A DNA stretch of 64,000 nt from Rhizobium sp. Root708 (GCF_001429725.1 NZ_LMHV01000041.1:248001-312000); one strand, 5' to 3'. Shown: positions 27,719 to 37,174, counted from the first letter of the stretch. A program made the numbers and translations. The notes: a model not told the origin generated them from the letters alone.

Positions 27719-28726
27719 GTGCAAATCAAAGCAAGATCTCAGTTCTATCGTCTGGCTTCATGGCTTCTTTGGCCAGGGCTATTTGCGGCTGGCCTCATCG
27801 GTGCGGGCTTCGCCTTCCATACAGCCATGCCTCTATTGTGGTTCAACGTCGTCTACCTCTCGATCGTCGCTGCTATCGCCATCTGCGAGCGGCTGATGCC
27901 TTACGAGCAGCAATGGCTGCAGCGGGACGGGGAGACGTTCAACGATGTCGCTCACACCCTATTGAGCAAGGGCGGCGTTCAACTGGCGGCGGCGCTCGGC
28001 GCGTCCGCGCCGATTGCTGTTGCGACGATCGCTCAGCCGGCCATCAATGCGCCGGCCTGGCTGTGGCCGGTGGGATGGCCGCTTGCGGTGCAGGTGGTGA
28101 TTGGATTGATCATCGCTGAACTCGGGCTCTACATCGCCCATCGCGCCGCCCATGAAAAGTTGGCTCTCTGGCGGTTTCATGCGCTCCATCACAGCGTCGA
28201 ACGGCTGTGGGTGGTGAACACGGGCCGCTTCCACCTCGTCGATTCCCTTTTCAAGATCGCGCTGAGCCAGATCCCGCTCTATCTGCTCGGGGCGCCGCTC
28301 GAAGTCTTTTTATGGGTCGGCGCGGTAACGGCTTTCATCGGTCTGCTCACTCACTGCAACATTGATGTTCGCACTGGACCGCTGGATTTCATTTTCAGCA
28401 CCCCGCAGCTTCATCGCTGGCATCATTCGCGCGTCCTGGCCGAAGGCAACACCAACTACGGAGAGAACCTGGTCATATGGGACCAGATTTTCAGAACATA
28501 CTTTAACCCCGACCGCCGTCCGCCGGTTGATATCGGCATAAGCGGACGTGTCGCCGACAGTTTTGTCGGCCAGTTCCTGCAGCCCTTTTCGACACGCGGG
28601 TTCCGGCAGATTCTCGGAAGAAAGGCCGACCATCCCACAATGGGGATCGCCGGCCTTGATGGACCTGAATCTAGGTCCGACGATCGCACACCAGGGTCGA
28701 TCGTCGAAATGCAGAACAGCCAATAG
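27719..28726 (+). CDS. Fatty acid hydroxylase superfamily (sterol desaturase-like) membrane di-iron enzyme
   Basis: About 335 residues from a GTG at 27719; the true start is uncertain because the frame is open from 27467. Several membrane helices are visible (GLFAAGLIGAGFAFHTAM and WPLAVQVVIGLIIAELGLYI). All three histidine clusters for the di-iron site are intact: HRAAH, HALHH and HRWHH, followed by YGENLVIWDQIFRTYF, which is typical. The family hydroxylates or desaturates lipids such as fatty acids, sterols or carotenoids in the membrane. The gene ends 1 base from the convergent LuxR-type gene. A lipid substituent or membrane-lipid role is possible; no substrate can be inferred. Confidence 0.8.
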   Translation: MQIKARSQFYRLASWLLWPGLFAAGLIGAGFAFHTAMPLLWFNVVYLSIVAAIAICERLMPYEQQWLQRDGETFNDVAHTLLSKGGVQLAAALGASAPIAVATIAQPAINAPAWLWPVGWPLAVQVVIGLIIAELGLYIAHRAAHEKLALWRFHALHHSVERLWVVNTGRFHLVDSLFKIALSQIPLYLLGAPLEVFLWVGAVTAFIGLLTHCNIDVRTGPLDFIFSTPQLHRWHHSRVLAEGNTNYGENLVIWDQIFRTYFNPDRRPPVDIGISGRVADSFVGQFLQPFSTRGFRQILGRKADHPTMGIAGLDGPESRSDDRTPGSIVEMQNSQ

Positions 28727-28727
28727 G

Positions 28728-29507
28728 CTATTCTGCAGATGCGCTCCAACGGGACTCGCCCTGGAACATATCGTTGAGCTTGTAGGCGACCTCGGTGCGG
28801 TTGGTCGCTTTCAGCTTCTTCATGATGTTGCGGATATGAACCTTGACGGTGCTTTCGCGCAGGTTGAGTTCATACGCAATGATTTTGTTTGCCTTGCCCT
28901 TTCGAAGAGCTTGGACCACTTCCGCCTGTCGCAGGGTGAACATGCGGCTGAGTTCTTTCTGCCGGGGCGCGTTGTCGACAACGGTCGACGAAGAGAACGT
29001 GTTTCCGGCAATGATGAAGGTGCCACCCGCAACCGCGAGCGCAATCGCTTCCACACATACCTCGACCCCAACGGAGGTCGGAATAAAACCACGTGCACCG
29101 CGCTCCAATACTTTGAGCGTCTGGTTCAGGTCATCGCCGTCGGCAAGAATGACGACAGGCGCCGGAGCAAGCTCGGCAGCGATACTTGCAATTTCATCGC
29201 AAAGATTGCCGTCGCTTGCTCTGCGACCAGCAATGTTAAACAAAACGGCTGTCAGATTCTGGAACGAATCCTTCTTTCTGCGCCATTCGGATACTGATCC
29301 GACAGCGAGCGCCTTCATCCCCAATCCGTTTCTTGTCAGGGTCGTCGCCAGGCATTCGCGCTCAAGCGTCCGGGAGTCGATGATTAGAAGGCAGCGATCA
29401 TCATCGACGCCGGCGAGATCGTTAAGTCCTCGCGCCGACGTTGTCATCGTCTGTATTTTGCCGATAGGTGTGCGTCCACTTTCAAATTCCGAAGGTACGT
29501 AATTCAT
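28728..29507 (-). CDS. LuxR-type regulator with degenerate receiver domain
   Basis: 259 residues from ATG 29507 (AGG 5 bases upstream; in-frame ATGs at 29540 and 29594 are possible). An N-terminal receiver-like region (DRCLLIIDSRTLERECLA) has N91 where the phospho-accepting aspartate is expected (AVLFNIAG), and GFIPTS replaces the usual lysine block, so phosphorylation is unlikely. The C-terminal LuxR helix-turn-helix (about 195-250) is intact: LRQAEVVQALRKGKANKIIA and STVKVHIRNIMKKL. It likely binds DNA independently of a histidine kinase and could control the EPS locus or the hydroxylase gene beside it. Function is inferred from position. Confidence 0.82.
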   Translation of the reverse strand: MNYVPSEFESGRTPIGKIQTMTTSARGLNDLAGVDDDRCLLIIDSRTLERECLATTLTRNGLGMKALAVGSVSEWRRKKDSFQNLTAVLFNIAGRRASDGNLCDEIASIAAELAPAPVVILADGDDLNQTLKVLERGARGFIPTSVGVEVCVEAIALAVAGGTFIIAGNTFSSSTVVDNAPRQKELSRMFTLRQAEVVQALRKGKANKIIAYELNLRESTVKVHIRNIMKKLKATNRTEVAYKLNDMFQGESRWSASAE

Positions 29508-29975
29508 ACTAGCCTCATACTCAATAGTTATCGAGGTGACCATTCGTAACGAAATGCAATACTCTGGGACTTCTTCCTGCTTTATTATATTCAAGTAGTT
29601 TCCGGCGCTGACTTCGGTGAAGAGAGAAGGTTTCTACTTTGTTAAGAACCTACATACAGGCCTTCTAATAATCAACCTCAAATATTTATCGGCAAAAGCA
29701 TAACTAGAGCCTAGTATATAAAATTCTACCTCCATTGGCCCAAAGTAGGAATTTAATTTTCCCAGTATGACCGAAAGGCGATCTTGCAGCACCCTTCCTT
29801 TACTGATTGGAAATAACGTTTCTTAATAATAACGGAAAAATATAGTTCTTGCCGCGATTGCTCGGCTGAATATTGCATATGTCCATAAAGTTTCGTTTAA
29901 GTTGTATTTAAATCTACATCTCCGCAAGCTAAGAAAAGCATTGAGGAATATCGGGAAGTAACTAAATGGCGACTT
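29508..29975. other. AT-rich intergenic region
   Basis: 468 bases without a convincing gene, noticeably AT-rich (29590-29960). It lies between the LuxR-type gene start and the cobM stop, both on the minus strand, so it should hold the regulator's promoter and the 3' end of cobM. The stretch just past cobM can form a short hairpin (GGCGA/TCGCC around 29968-29983). No cobalamin riboswitch was recognised here. Confidence 0.45.
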
Positions 29976-30734
29976 TCATCGCCGGTCCCGAAACCGCCTT
30001 TGATAGGCTGGATCGTAAAGCGAACTTTCCCGGAAATCGTCGGCCGCGAGCGATGGCCCGACAAATATGATCGCCGTTCGCTCGATCGGGTTCTGCGACA
30101 GCTTTGCCTCAATGTCGCCAAGCGTGCCTCGAATGATCCTTTCATCCGACCAGGTGGCCTTAGCCACGATCGCGACCGGGCAATCGGCACCGTAGAGCGG
30201 CGTCAGCTCCTCAACGACCTGCGCCAAGGCATGAATCGCGAGATGAATGGCAAGCGTGGATCCGGTCGCCCCGAACTTGGACAGTGTCTCGTCGTTGGGC
30301 ATCGGCGATGCACGACCCGAGACGCGCGTCAGGACGAGGCTTTGCGCAACCGCCGGGATCGTGAGTTCCCGCCCGAGGGCCGCAGCAGCAGCAGCGAATG
30401 AAGGCACTCCGGGCGTCAGCGTGTAGTCGATGCCAAGTCTCTCCAGTCGACGGATCTGCTCCGCGACAGCGCTCCAGACGGACAGGTCGCCGGAATGAAG
30501 ACGCGCAACATCGTGGCCGGCATCGGCTGCCTTCACATACTCCGCTTCTATCTCATCGAGCGACAATGGCGCGGTATCGACGATCAGCGCATTCGGCGGG
30601 CAATACTGCAGCAGTTCCGGCGACACGATCGACCCGGCGTAGAGGCATACCGGGCATCGGCCGATCAGATCGCGACCGCGCACTGTAATAAGGTCTGCGG
30701 CACCAGGTCCGGCTCCAATGAAATGCACCGTCAT
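29976..30734 (-). CDS. cobM: Precorrin-4 C11-methyltransferase
   Basis: 252 residues, tetrapyrrole methylase family. The N-terminal VHFIGAGPGAADLITVRG loop binds S-adenosylmethionine, with the second signature TLTPGVPSFAAAAAALGREL and the C-terminal SLYDPAYQRRFR. CobM methylates C11 of precorrin-4 in the aerobic cobalamin pathway, in the cytoplasm. It follows cobL by 9 bases and is the last gene of the minus-strand cobLM pair. Length matches the family. Confidence 0.92.
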   Translation of the reverse strand: MTVHFIGAGPGAADLITVRGRDLIGRCPVCLYAGSIVSPELLQYCPPNALIVDTAPLSLDEIEAEYVKAADAGHDVARLHSGDLSVWSAVAEQIRRLERLGIDYTLTPGVPSFAAAAAALGRELTIPAVAQSLVLTRVSGRASPMPNDETLSKFGATGSTLAIHLAIHALAQVVEELTPLYGADCPVAIVAKATWSDERIIRGTLGDIEAKLSQNPIERTAIIFVGPSLAADDFRESSLYDPAYQRRFRDRR

Positions 30735-30743
30735 GTCTCGTCT

Positions 30744-31979
30744 CTACTCCTTCGTCCAGCACCACTGCGTCACCGGCATTGCCGGACGCCAGCCCGTCAT
30801 TTGACCAATGGCTGCCACGCGGCTGATTTCGATCCGCGTCATCGAGCCACCAATGGCCGCGTGCAGCGCCATTATTTTTGCTTCCATCTCAAGCGTCACG
30901 CCATTGGCGACGATGCGGCCACCGGGCTTGAGCGCGGCAAGAGCGGCATCCATGACGCCGTCTTCGCTCCCCCCGCCGCCGACGAAGATAACGTCTGGCC
31001 GCGGTAGGTTCTCCAGAGCCTCGGGCGCCCTGCCCTCGACCACCGCAAGAGTGGGCACCCCGAGGTTAGCCGCGTTGCGCGCAATACGCTGCGCCCGTTC
31101 GCCCGATTGCTCGACGGCAATGGCTTTGAGAGAAGGGTGCCGCAGCATCCATTCTATCGCGATGGAGCCGGAACCCGAACCGATGTCCCACAGCAGCTCG
31201 CCATAACAAGGCGAAAGCGCCGAAAGCGTGATCGCCCGATGCTCCCGCTTGGTAAGCTGGCCGTCGTGCTCAAAGAAGCGATCGTCGAGGCCACTCGCAA
31301 AGCCGATTACTCTGGCATCCGCAGCACCCTCAATCTCAAGCGCGCACACATTCAGCGGGTCGATATCGTCAAGATCGAAGTACTCGGCTAGCTGCTGCCG
31401 GATACGCTCGCGCGACCCTCCCAGCGCCTCCAGGACATGGATCTTCGACAGTGCGAAGCCTTGACTGCAAAGCAGCGCCGCAAGTTGCGCAGGCGTCTCG
31501 GCATCGGAGGTCAGAGCGATTATCCGCCGACCCGGATGCAGATGCGGATAAAGGAGCTCGATCGGTCGGCCATGAAGCGATACCGATGCCACGTCCTGCA
31601 GCGCCCACCCAAGCCGCGACGCGGCGAGACTGAAGGATGACGGTGCGGGAATGGTGAGAATCTCGTCCGCAGGAACGTGCCGCGAAAGCGTCGCGCCAAC
31701 CCCATAGAGAAATGGATCGCCGGAGGCCAGCACCACGACCGGCGTGCCCCTGCGCGCAACGATCTCCGCCACGGAGCGCTCGAAGGGGCTGGCCCAATCC
31801 AGCTGCTGGCCTTGAACCAGCGAGGCCATCAACGTGTGGTGTCGCGCGCCGCCATAGACCACCGGAGCCTCTGAAATCAGGCGCTTCGCGTGCTCTCCGA
31901 GGGCGGCTGGACCGTCCTCGCCAATCCCGATAATAGTCAGCCAGCGGCCAGGAGCGATCGAGGTTTCAGACATGGACAT
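30744..31979 (-). CDS. cobL: Precorrin-6Y C5,15-methyltransferase (decarboxylating)
   Basis: 411 residues, a fusion of two domains: the CbiE-like tetrapyrrole methylase (WLTIIGIGEDGPAALG near 13-28) and the CbiT-like Rossmann methyltransferase (LLWDIGSGSGSIAIEW). CobL methylates C5 and C15 and removes the acetate carboxyl of ring C. ATG at 31979 has AGGA 8 bases upstream; ATG at 31973 is also possible and shares its CATG with the cobK start on the other strand. An in-frame extension upstream to 32120 lies inside cobK and is rejected. Confidence 0.92.
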   Translation of the reverse strand: MSMSETSIAPGRWLTIIGIGEDGPAALGEHAKRLISEAPVVYGGARHHTLMASLVQGQQLDWASPFERSVAEIVARRGTPVVVLASGDPFLYGVGATLSRHVPADEILTIPAPSSFSLAASRLGWALQDVASVSLHGRPIELLYPHLHPGRRIIALTSDAETPAQLAALLCSQGFALSKIHVLEALGGSRERIRQQLAEYFDLDDIDPLNVCALEIEGAADARVIGFASGLDDRFFEHDGQLTKREHRAITLSALSPCYGELLWDIGSGSGSIAIEWMLRHPSLKAIAVEQSGERAQRIARNAANLGVPTLAVVEGRAPEALENLPRPDVIFVGGGGSEDGVMDAALAALKPGGRIVANGVTLEMEAKIMALHAAIGGSMTRIEISRVAAIGQMTGWRPAMPVTQWCWTKE

Positions 31980-32727
31980 AATCCGCATCCTGATGCTTGG
32001 GGGTACGAGTGAGGCGAGCGCGTTGGCCGAAGCGCTTGCAGGCAATCCGCGCTTTGACGTGCTTCTCTCGCTTGCTGGGCGCACCGTAAAGCCGTCCGCA
32101 CAACCCGTGCCGGTCCGCATTGGCGGCTTCGGAGGCGCGCAAGGATTGGCAACCTTCCTTCAGGACGGCTGTTTCGATTTGTTGATAGACGCGACGCACC
32201 CTTACGCGGTCAATATTTCCAGCAATGCGGCCGAGGCGGTCTTGCACTCGAAAACACGGGCCTTCGGACTGCGCCGCGAGGCGTGGAAACCCGAAGCGGG
32301 CGACAACTGGCAAGCTGTTCCCGACGTGCCCCATGCGATTGCCGCGCTCGGACCTGCGTCCCGGCGCGTCTTTCTGGCCATCGGCAGACAGGAGGCGCAT
32401 AATGCTGAGGCGGCTCCGCAGCATTTCTACCTCGTGCGCAGCGTCGATCCGGTCGATCCGCCGCTGGCATTGCCTTTCGTCGAGACTATTCTCGATCGCG
32501 GCCCCTTCGAGGTCGAACGGGAGCTCGAGCTTTTGACGACCCGGCGCATCGACGCAATCATTGCCAAGAACAGCGGCGGAAGCGCCACCTATGCGAAGAT
32601 CGAAGCCGCTCGTCGTCTGGCTCTGCCCGTCGTCATGATTGAACGCGCTTCCGCCTCCGCGCTGCCGACGGTCAGCAATGTCAGTGAGGCGTTGGCAGCA
32701 ATCGACCACCTTTTTACCCTGCGATGA
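31972..32727 (+). CDS. cobK: Precorrin-6A reductase
   Basis: 251 residues. The N-terminus ILMLGGTSEASALAEALA and the TKN-type C-terminal block (IDAIIAKNSGGSATYAKIEAAR) are typical of CobK/CbiJ. It reduces precorrin-6A to 6B with NADPH. AGG lies 8 bases before the ATG at 31972. It is the only plus-strand gene in the cob cluster: its start overlaps that of cobL (shared CATG at 31971-31974) and its last 14 bases overlap the 3' end of cobJ. Confidence 0.92.
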   Translation: MDIIRILMLGGTSEASALAEALAGNPRFDVLLSLAGRTVKPSAQPVPVRIGGFGGAQGLATFLQDGCFDLLIDATHPYAVNISSNAAEAVLHSKTRAFGLRREAWKPEAGDNWQAVPDVPHAIAALGPASRRVFLAIGRQEAHNAEAAPQHFYLVRSVDPVDPPLALPFVETILDRGPFEVERELELLTTRRIDAIIAKNSGGSATYAKIEAARRLALPVVMIERASASALPTVSNVSEALAAIDHLFTLR

Positions 32728-33469
32728 AGCGCGGCGTATAAACGATATCCTGCATCCCGGGCCGTGCGACGACTTTTGTCGCCGGCGAGCCAATGATGAC
32801 ACAGGTCGCCATGTCGGCAAGCCCGGCGTCGGCATTCTGTAGCTCCTGCACAACAATGCGCTCGTCGGGCCGACCGGCGGCCCGGCCGAATATAACCGGT
32901 GTTGTCGCAGGCAAGTGTGTGCGCAGGAGTTCGAAGGCCTTGGCGAGCTGCCATGGCCGCGCTTTGCTGGTGGGATTATAAAGAGCAATGACGAAGCCGC
33001 CGCGGGCGGCAGCTTCCAGCCGGCGTTCGACGATCTCCCAAGGCTTCAGATTGTCGGAGAGCGATATCGTGCAGAAATCATGCCCGAGCGGAGCACCAAC
33101 CCGGGCTGCGACCGCAAGCATCGCAGTGATGCCGGGAAGAATAACCAGCTCGACTTCGCGCCATTGCGCCGGCCCCGTGTCGATCGCCTCGCAAACCGCG
33201 GCTGCCATTGCAAACACACCGGGGTCTCCGCCTGATACGACGCAGACGACCGCACCCGCCGAGGCGGCCTTCAAGGCCGCAGCAGCACGGCTCAACTCCT
33301 CGCGATTGTCAGAGGCGTGGCGGTGCTGATCCGGCCGGAGTTCAAGCCGATCGACATAGGGACCGTATCCGAAGAATTCGGTCGAATCGGAAACTGCCCG
33401 GCAGGTCTCCGGCGTCATTTGATCCGGGTTACCAGGCCCGGTGCCGATGACGTAAAGCCGACCGCTCAT
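32714..33469 (-). CDS. cobJ: Precorrin-3B C17-methyltransferase
   Basis: 251 residues, tetrapyrrole methylase. N-terminal GRLYVIGTGPGNPDQMTPET and VSGGDPGVFAMAAAV are SAM-binding signatures, and the C-terminal half has GHDFCTISLSDNLKPWE, typical of CobJ/CbiH. It methylates C17 and drives ring contraction after CobG. ATG at 33469 overlaps the cobI stop as ATGA, which indicates translational coupling. The 3' end overlaps cobK by 14 bases on the opposite strand. Confidence 0.92.
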   Translation of the reverse strand: MSGRLYVIGTGPGNPDQMTPETCRAVSDSTEFFGYGPYVDRLELRPDQHRHASDNREELSRAAAALKAASAGAVVCVVSGGDPGVFAMAAAVCEAIDTGPAQWREVELVILPGITAMLAVAARVGAPLGHDFCTISLSDNLKPWEIVERRLEAAARGGFVIALYNPTSKARPWQLAKAFELLRTHLPATTPVIFGRAAGRPDERIVVQELQNADAGLADMATCVIIGSPATKVVARPGMQDIVYTPRFIAG

Positions 33470-34197
33470 CGCTTCTCCTCCCATCCGGGAACGAGCACCA
33501 GCGAAAAATAGGGAGCTTCGTCTTCGGCCCGATCGACAAGCCGCTGCATCGCGCCATTCACCATCGTCCCGCGCTCGACGTAGACTGCCTCGCCAAGACG
33601 TCCCGAGCGCTGAAGCGCGCGCCGGATCTTCGGCAGATTGCGCCCGACCTTCATGATGACCGCGGCTTGGGTATCGATGAGCCTGCGCTCCAGCTCATCT
33701 TCGGCCATTGTGCCTGGCAGAACGCAGAGGACATCGTCACCCTGCACGATCGGTATACCGGCCAGCGACCAGCACCCCGACATCGCGCTGATCCCCGGCA
33801 CCACCTGCGTCGGATAGCGGTTCGCCAGTCGCACGTGCAGATGCATATAAGAACCGTAGAAAAGCGGATCGCCTTCGCTCAGAATAACGACCGTCTTGCC
33901 GTCATCGAGATGACCGGCGATCGTTTCTGCCGATTGCTCGTAAAATGCGGTGATCTGATCGACATACGCGGCTTCCGATTTATCGATCTCGGTCGTGACC
34001 GGATAATAAAGTGGAACAAGCGTCGTGTCGGCGCGCAGCAAATGCTCGACCACAGCCTTCCCGTTGCCCGACCTGCCCTGCTTGGCAAAATAGGCCACGA
34101 CGTCGGCGCTCTCGATCGCCTTGACCGCCTTGACCGTCAACAGCTCCGGATCACCGGGGCCGGTGCCGACGCCGATGAGACAACCCTGACCGCTCAT
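33466..34197 (-). CDS. cobI: Precorrin-2 C20-methyltransferase
   Basis: 243 residues, tetrapyrrole methylase. GCLIGVGTGPGDPELLTVKA at the start and ILSEGDPLFYGSYMHLH in the middle are diagnostic for CobI/CbiL. It converts precorrin-2 to precorrin-3A, the entry step of the corrin branch. The ATG at 34197 overlaps the cobH stop (ATGA) and its own stop overlaps cobJ, so cobH, cobI and cobJ are tightly coupled. Confidence 0.93.
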   Translation of the reverse strand: MSGQGCLIGVGTGPGDPELLTVKAVKAIESADVVAYFAKQGRSGNGKAVVEHLLRADTTLVPLYYPVTTEIDKSEAAYVDQITAFYEQSAETIAGHLDDGKTVVILSEGDPLFYGSYMHLHVRLANRYPTQVVPGISAMSGCWSLAGIPIVQGDDVLCVLPGTMAEDELERRLIDTQAAVIMKVGRNLPKIRRALQRSGRLGEAVYVERGTMVNGAMQRLVDRAEDEAPYFSLVLVPGWEEKR

Positions 34198-34826
34198 AGT
34201 CCGGGCCTCGCCAGAGCGTTAAGTGCGGCTGCCGTCATTGCACTCCCGCCCAGTCGTCCTTTGACGATCGCAAAGGGCACGCCGTAGGAATTCTCGGCAA
34301 GAGCATCCTTCGATTCTGCTGCACCGACGAATCCGACCGGCATTCCGATGATCGCAGCTGGCTTGGGCGCTCCATCGCGAAGCATTTCAAGCAAATGAAA
34401 AAGTGCCGTCGGGGCATTCCCGATCGCGACCACGCTTCCGGCAAGCCGGTCCATCCAAAGATGAATGGCCGCGGCCGACCGCGTGTTTTTGGTCTGCTTT
34501 GCCAACTCAGCCGTACGCGGATCGTGGAGCGTGCACAGAACGTCATTGCTCGCCGGCAGGCGCGCGCGCGTCACGCCATGAGCGACCATCTCGGCGTCGC
34601 AAAGGATCGGCGCACCGGCTTTCAGGGCAGCTCGCGCATCGCTGACAAAAGTCGGCGAGAACAAGAACCGCTCGCTCGCCTCCACTAGGCCACAGGCGTG
34701 GATCATGCGGACGGCAACGTCTGCCTCCTGCTCCGAAAACCGGGTAAGATCCGCCTCTGCCCTGATGATTGCAAACGACCGCTCGTATATTGCGTCGCCG
34801 CTATGGATGTAATCGTATTCTGGCAT
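34194..34826 (-). CDS. cobH: Precorrin-8X methylmutase
   Basis: 210 residues, the usual length for CobH. YDYIHSGDAIYERSFAIIRAEAD, RMIHACGL with the catalytic histidine, and the C-terminal GMPVGFVGAAESKDAL are all conserved. It shifts the methyl group from C11 to C12 to give hydrogenobyrinate. ATG at 34826 follows the cobG stop by 2 bases; an in-frame extension to 34883 is inside cobG and unlikely. Confidence 0.93.
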   Translation of the reverse strand: MPEYDYIHSGDAIYERSFAIIRAEADLTRFSEQEADVAVRMIHACGLVEASERFLFSPTFVSDARAALKAGAPILCDAEMVAHGVTRARLPASNDVLCTLHDPRTAELAKQTKNTRSAAAIHLWMDRLAGSVVAIGNAPTALFHLLEMLRDGAPKPAAIIGMPVGFVGAAESKDALAENSYGVPFAIVKGRLGGSAMTAAALNALARPGL

Positions 34827-34828
34827 TC

Positions 34829-36178
34829 CTATTCCTGTCGCAGCGCGCCCACGATGCGCTTCTTGCCGAGGCGCGCGAGGCAAGTGGCGGTCGTTTCGCC
34901 GCCCTGTTTCTCTGCCTCTATGAGGCGCGCCAGCCTCTCTATAGCGGATTCGATGTCACCGCCAGCGATCAGTGCATCAGGCGGATCGGAAGCGCGACCG
35001 GAAAGCACGACATGGTAGCCGCCGTCAACACCGGCAAACGTCAGCGCGGCACGACGCTCAGCGCACCCCTTGACACAGCCGGACATGTGAACCGCCAGCG
35101 AGCCGTCGAGAACGCCCGGCCAACGGTCGATCATGGTCTCGCCCAGCGCCCGTGTGTGATAGTGGCCGGACGCACACGCTCCGGCTCCGGCGCAAGCTGC
35201 CATTTTGATCGACGGGTCATCCGCGTCGATCGACAGACCGTGGCGCCGTGCTGCGTCTGCGACAATATCTATATCGGACTTCGCGAAACCAACAAGAAAC
35301 AGCCACCGTCCCGGCCCCGGCCGCAGGCTCTGAATGCCGAGGTGGCTGATATCATCAATGAAGCCAATCAGATCGGCTGCCCGCAACTGACCAAACCGGG
35401 CTCGCAGGCCATAGGCAATTGCTCCGCCATCGATCTGCACTAGGCCGATCGGAGCTTCGGGTGTTGCCCGTATGATTGTCTCGCTGCTTTCAGGCAACTC
35501 CGGGAATGTCGCGTGCAATCGGTCCGACGGAATGTCGCGCCACCGCGCGCCGCCATTCTCGGCGAGGAACTGCAGCAGCTTTTCAAGACAGTCGACTGCC
35601 TCTCCGGCGTTCCCGACGGCAACAGGGAGGCGCTTATGTCCATCTGCATTGATCAAAACCAGCCAGCGTTCTGGCCCAATGGCTTCCAGACGAATATCGG
35701 CGGGCACGGCGGAGAGTCCAAAAGGACCGCCGCCATCGATGACGACGGAGAGCTTTGCGGCAAGCTTTTTCGAGTCCAGCAGGGCAGTCAGACGCTGTCG
35801 CACCAAGTCTTCGAGCGCGGCGGCGTTGGCATTCTCTTGAAACAGGCCATGGAGGGGCGGCAGTTCGATCGCCGGTCCTTTCGGAATTTCGATTGCCGCC
35901 TCATGAAGTGCCGCCGCCAGGGGTGCGATCATCTCGGAGGTCAGGCCACGAATTTGAATGCTGCCGCGGGCCGTGATTTCAATAAGTCCGTTGCCGAACC
36001 GGAGCGCGGCTTCTCCCAATGCTCGACCTTGTTGGAGACTGAGAATGCCATGCCGAGGGCGCAGGCGCACCAGCAACCCGTCACCCGTCTGCATTGGCTC
36101 GGTCAGGCTCGGGCATGCGCCCCTTCGCGATGCGGCGACAACACCAGCGTCTGGGCGATCGCTTTGCTCGCTTGCCAT
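34829..36178 (-). CDS. cobG: Precorrin-3B synthase (aerobic, Fe-S monooxygenase)
   Basis: 449 residues, nitrite/sulfite reductase-like fold. Two half-domains are visible (GDGLLVRLRPRHG and GLVQIDGGAIAYGLRARFG), and the C-terminal half carries the [4Fe-4S] cysteines in ACAGAGACASG and SGCVKGCAER. CobG uses O2 to make precorrin-3B, so the pathway here is the aerobic one. Start: ATG at 36178 has GGAG 9 bases upstream; a TTG at 36214 overlapping the cobF stop (TTGA) is an alternative that would add 12 residues. Confidence 0.9.
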   Translation of the reverse strand: MASEQSDRPDAGVVAASRRGACPSLTEPMQTGDGLLVRLRPRHGILSLQQGRALGEAALRFGNGLIEITARGSIQIRGLTSEMIAPLAAALHEAAIEIPKGPAIELPPLHGLFQENANAAALEDLVRQRLTALLDSKKLAAKLSVVIDGGGPFGLSAVPADIRLEAIGPERWLVLINADGHKRLPVAVGNAGEAVDCLEKLLQFLAENGGARWRDIPSDRLHATFPELPESSETIIRATPEAPIGLVQIDGGAIAYGLRARFGQLRAADLIGFIDDISHLGIQSLRPGPGRWLFLVGFAKSDIDIVADAARRHGLSIDADDPSIKMAACAGAGACASGHYHTRALGETMIDRWPGVLDGSLAVHMSGCVKGCAERRAALTFAGVDGGYHVVLSGRASDPPDALIAGGDIESAIERLARLIEAEKQGGETTATCLARLGKKRIVGALRQE

Positions 36179-36210
36179 GTCAAAAGGCTCCGGGTGGACG
36201 ACAGCGCGCG

Positions 36211-36978
36211 TCAAGTCTCTTCAAGATCCTGCCCCTTCCGCAGCAGGTAGATGTCCATGATCCAGCCGTGGCGTTGCCGCGCTTCGGCGCGCGCCTTCAG
36301 GATTTCCTCGGCGATATCACCCAACCGTCCGGAGAGGATGATTTCGTCCTCCGTTCCAAGATAGGCGCCCCAGAAGATCTCCGCATCGGGCTCGTCGATC
36401 TTGCGAAACGACTGTTCGCCATCGAGCATCACGACTGTCGATTCCGATTGCAGACCAAGCTCCGAAAGACGGCGTCCCGTCGTGATTTCCACAGGCTTGC
36501 CAACGTGATTGAGGGGTATGCGGTGACTTGCCGCCAGCGCCTGGACGCTCGTTATGCCGGGAACGATGCTGTAGTCGAATTCGACTGTCATTCGCTCCCT
36601 GGCCCGCTCGATGATGCGGATCGTGCTATCATAGAGGCTCGGATCGCCCCAAACCAGAAAAGCCCCGGCACCATTCGGGGGAAGGCTGAGGATCAGGTCG
36701 ACATAGCTATCGGCGAGCGCGGCATGCCATTCAGCTACGCTCTGGACGTAGCTTCGGCCTTCCGTCTGACGTTTTGGAACCTCGTAGTCGATGATCGAGC
36801 AACGCGGATTGGAAATGTAGCGCTCGCAGATGTCTCTGCGCACCAATGCAAGCCCCTCTTTGCCCTCGCCCTTCGTCGGGAGAAACACAGCATCGGCGGC
36901 ATTCATCGCGTTGATCGCCTGAATGGTAACGTGTTCCGGATTTCCGGTCCCGATGCCGATGATGTGAATATGCCGCAA
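36211..36978 (-). CDS. cobF: Precorrin-6A synthase (deacetylating)
   Basis: 255 residues, tetrapyrrole methylase. HIHIIGIGTGNPEHVTIQA at the start, FLPTKGEGKEGL, and FLVWGDPSLYDSTIRIIE are CobF signatures. It methylates C1 and releases acetate. It is the first gene of the minus-strand cobFGHIJ unit and shares a 196-base upstream region with the divergent DHDPS-family gene. No cobalamin riboswitch consensus was seen in that region. Confidence 0.92.
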   Translation of the reverse strand: MRHIHIIGIGTGNPEHVTIQAINAMNAADAVFLPTKGEGKEGLALVRRDICERYISNPRCSIIDYEVPKRQTEGRSYVQSVAEWHAALADSYVDLILSLPPNGAGAFLVWGDPSLYDSTIRIIERARERMTVEFDYSIVPGITSVQALAASHRIPLNHVGKPVEITTGRRLSELGLQSESTVVMLDGEQSFRKIDEPDAEIFWGAYLGTEDEIILSGRLGDIAEEILKARAEARQRHGWIMDIYLLRKGQDLEET

Positions 36979-37174
36979 ATGTCCGGTCCTTGGTCGATCT
37001 GTCTCCGTATCTGAAACAGCCGAGCCAACTTCGCAAGAGAGAACCGGTAATTTGGATATACCGGGTCACGCCTGCGCTCACGCTGGTCGCCGAATACGTC
37101 CACATCTTCGTGGTAGTTTAGACGTTTACAACTAACATGTCAGTCTGCTATATCTAACCCGTCAATTGGGAGGA

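Noticed and set aside
36979..37174. Possible cobalamin riboswitch upstream of cobF
   Set aside because: The region is short and none of the conserved B12-box elements could be recognised on either strand.
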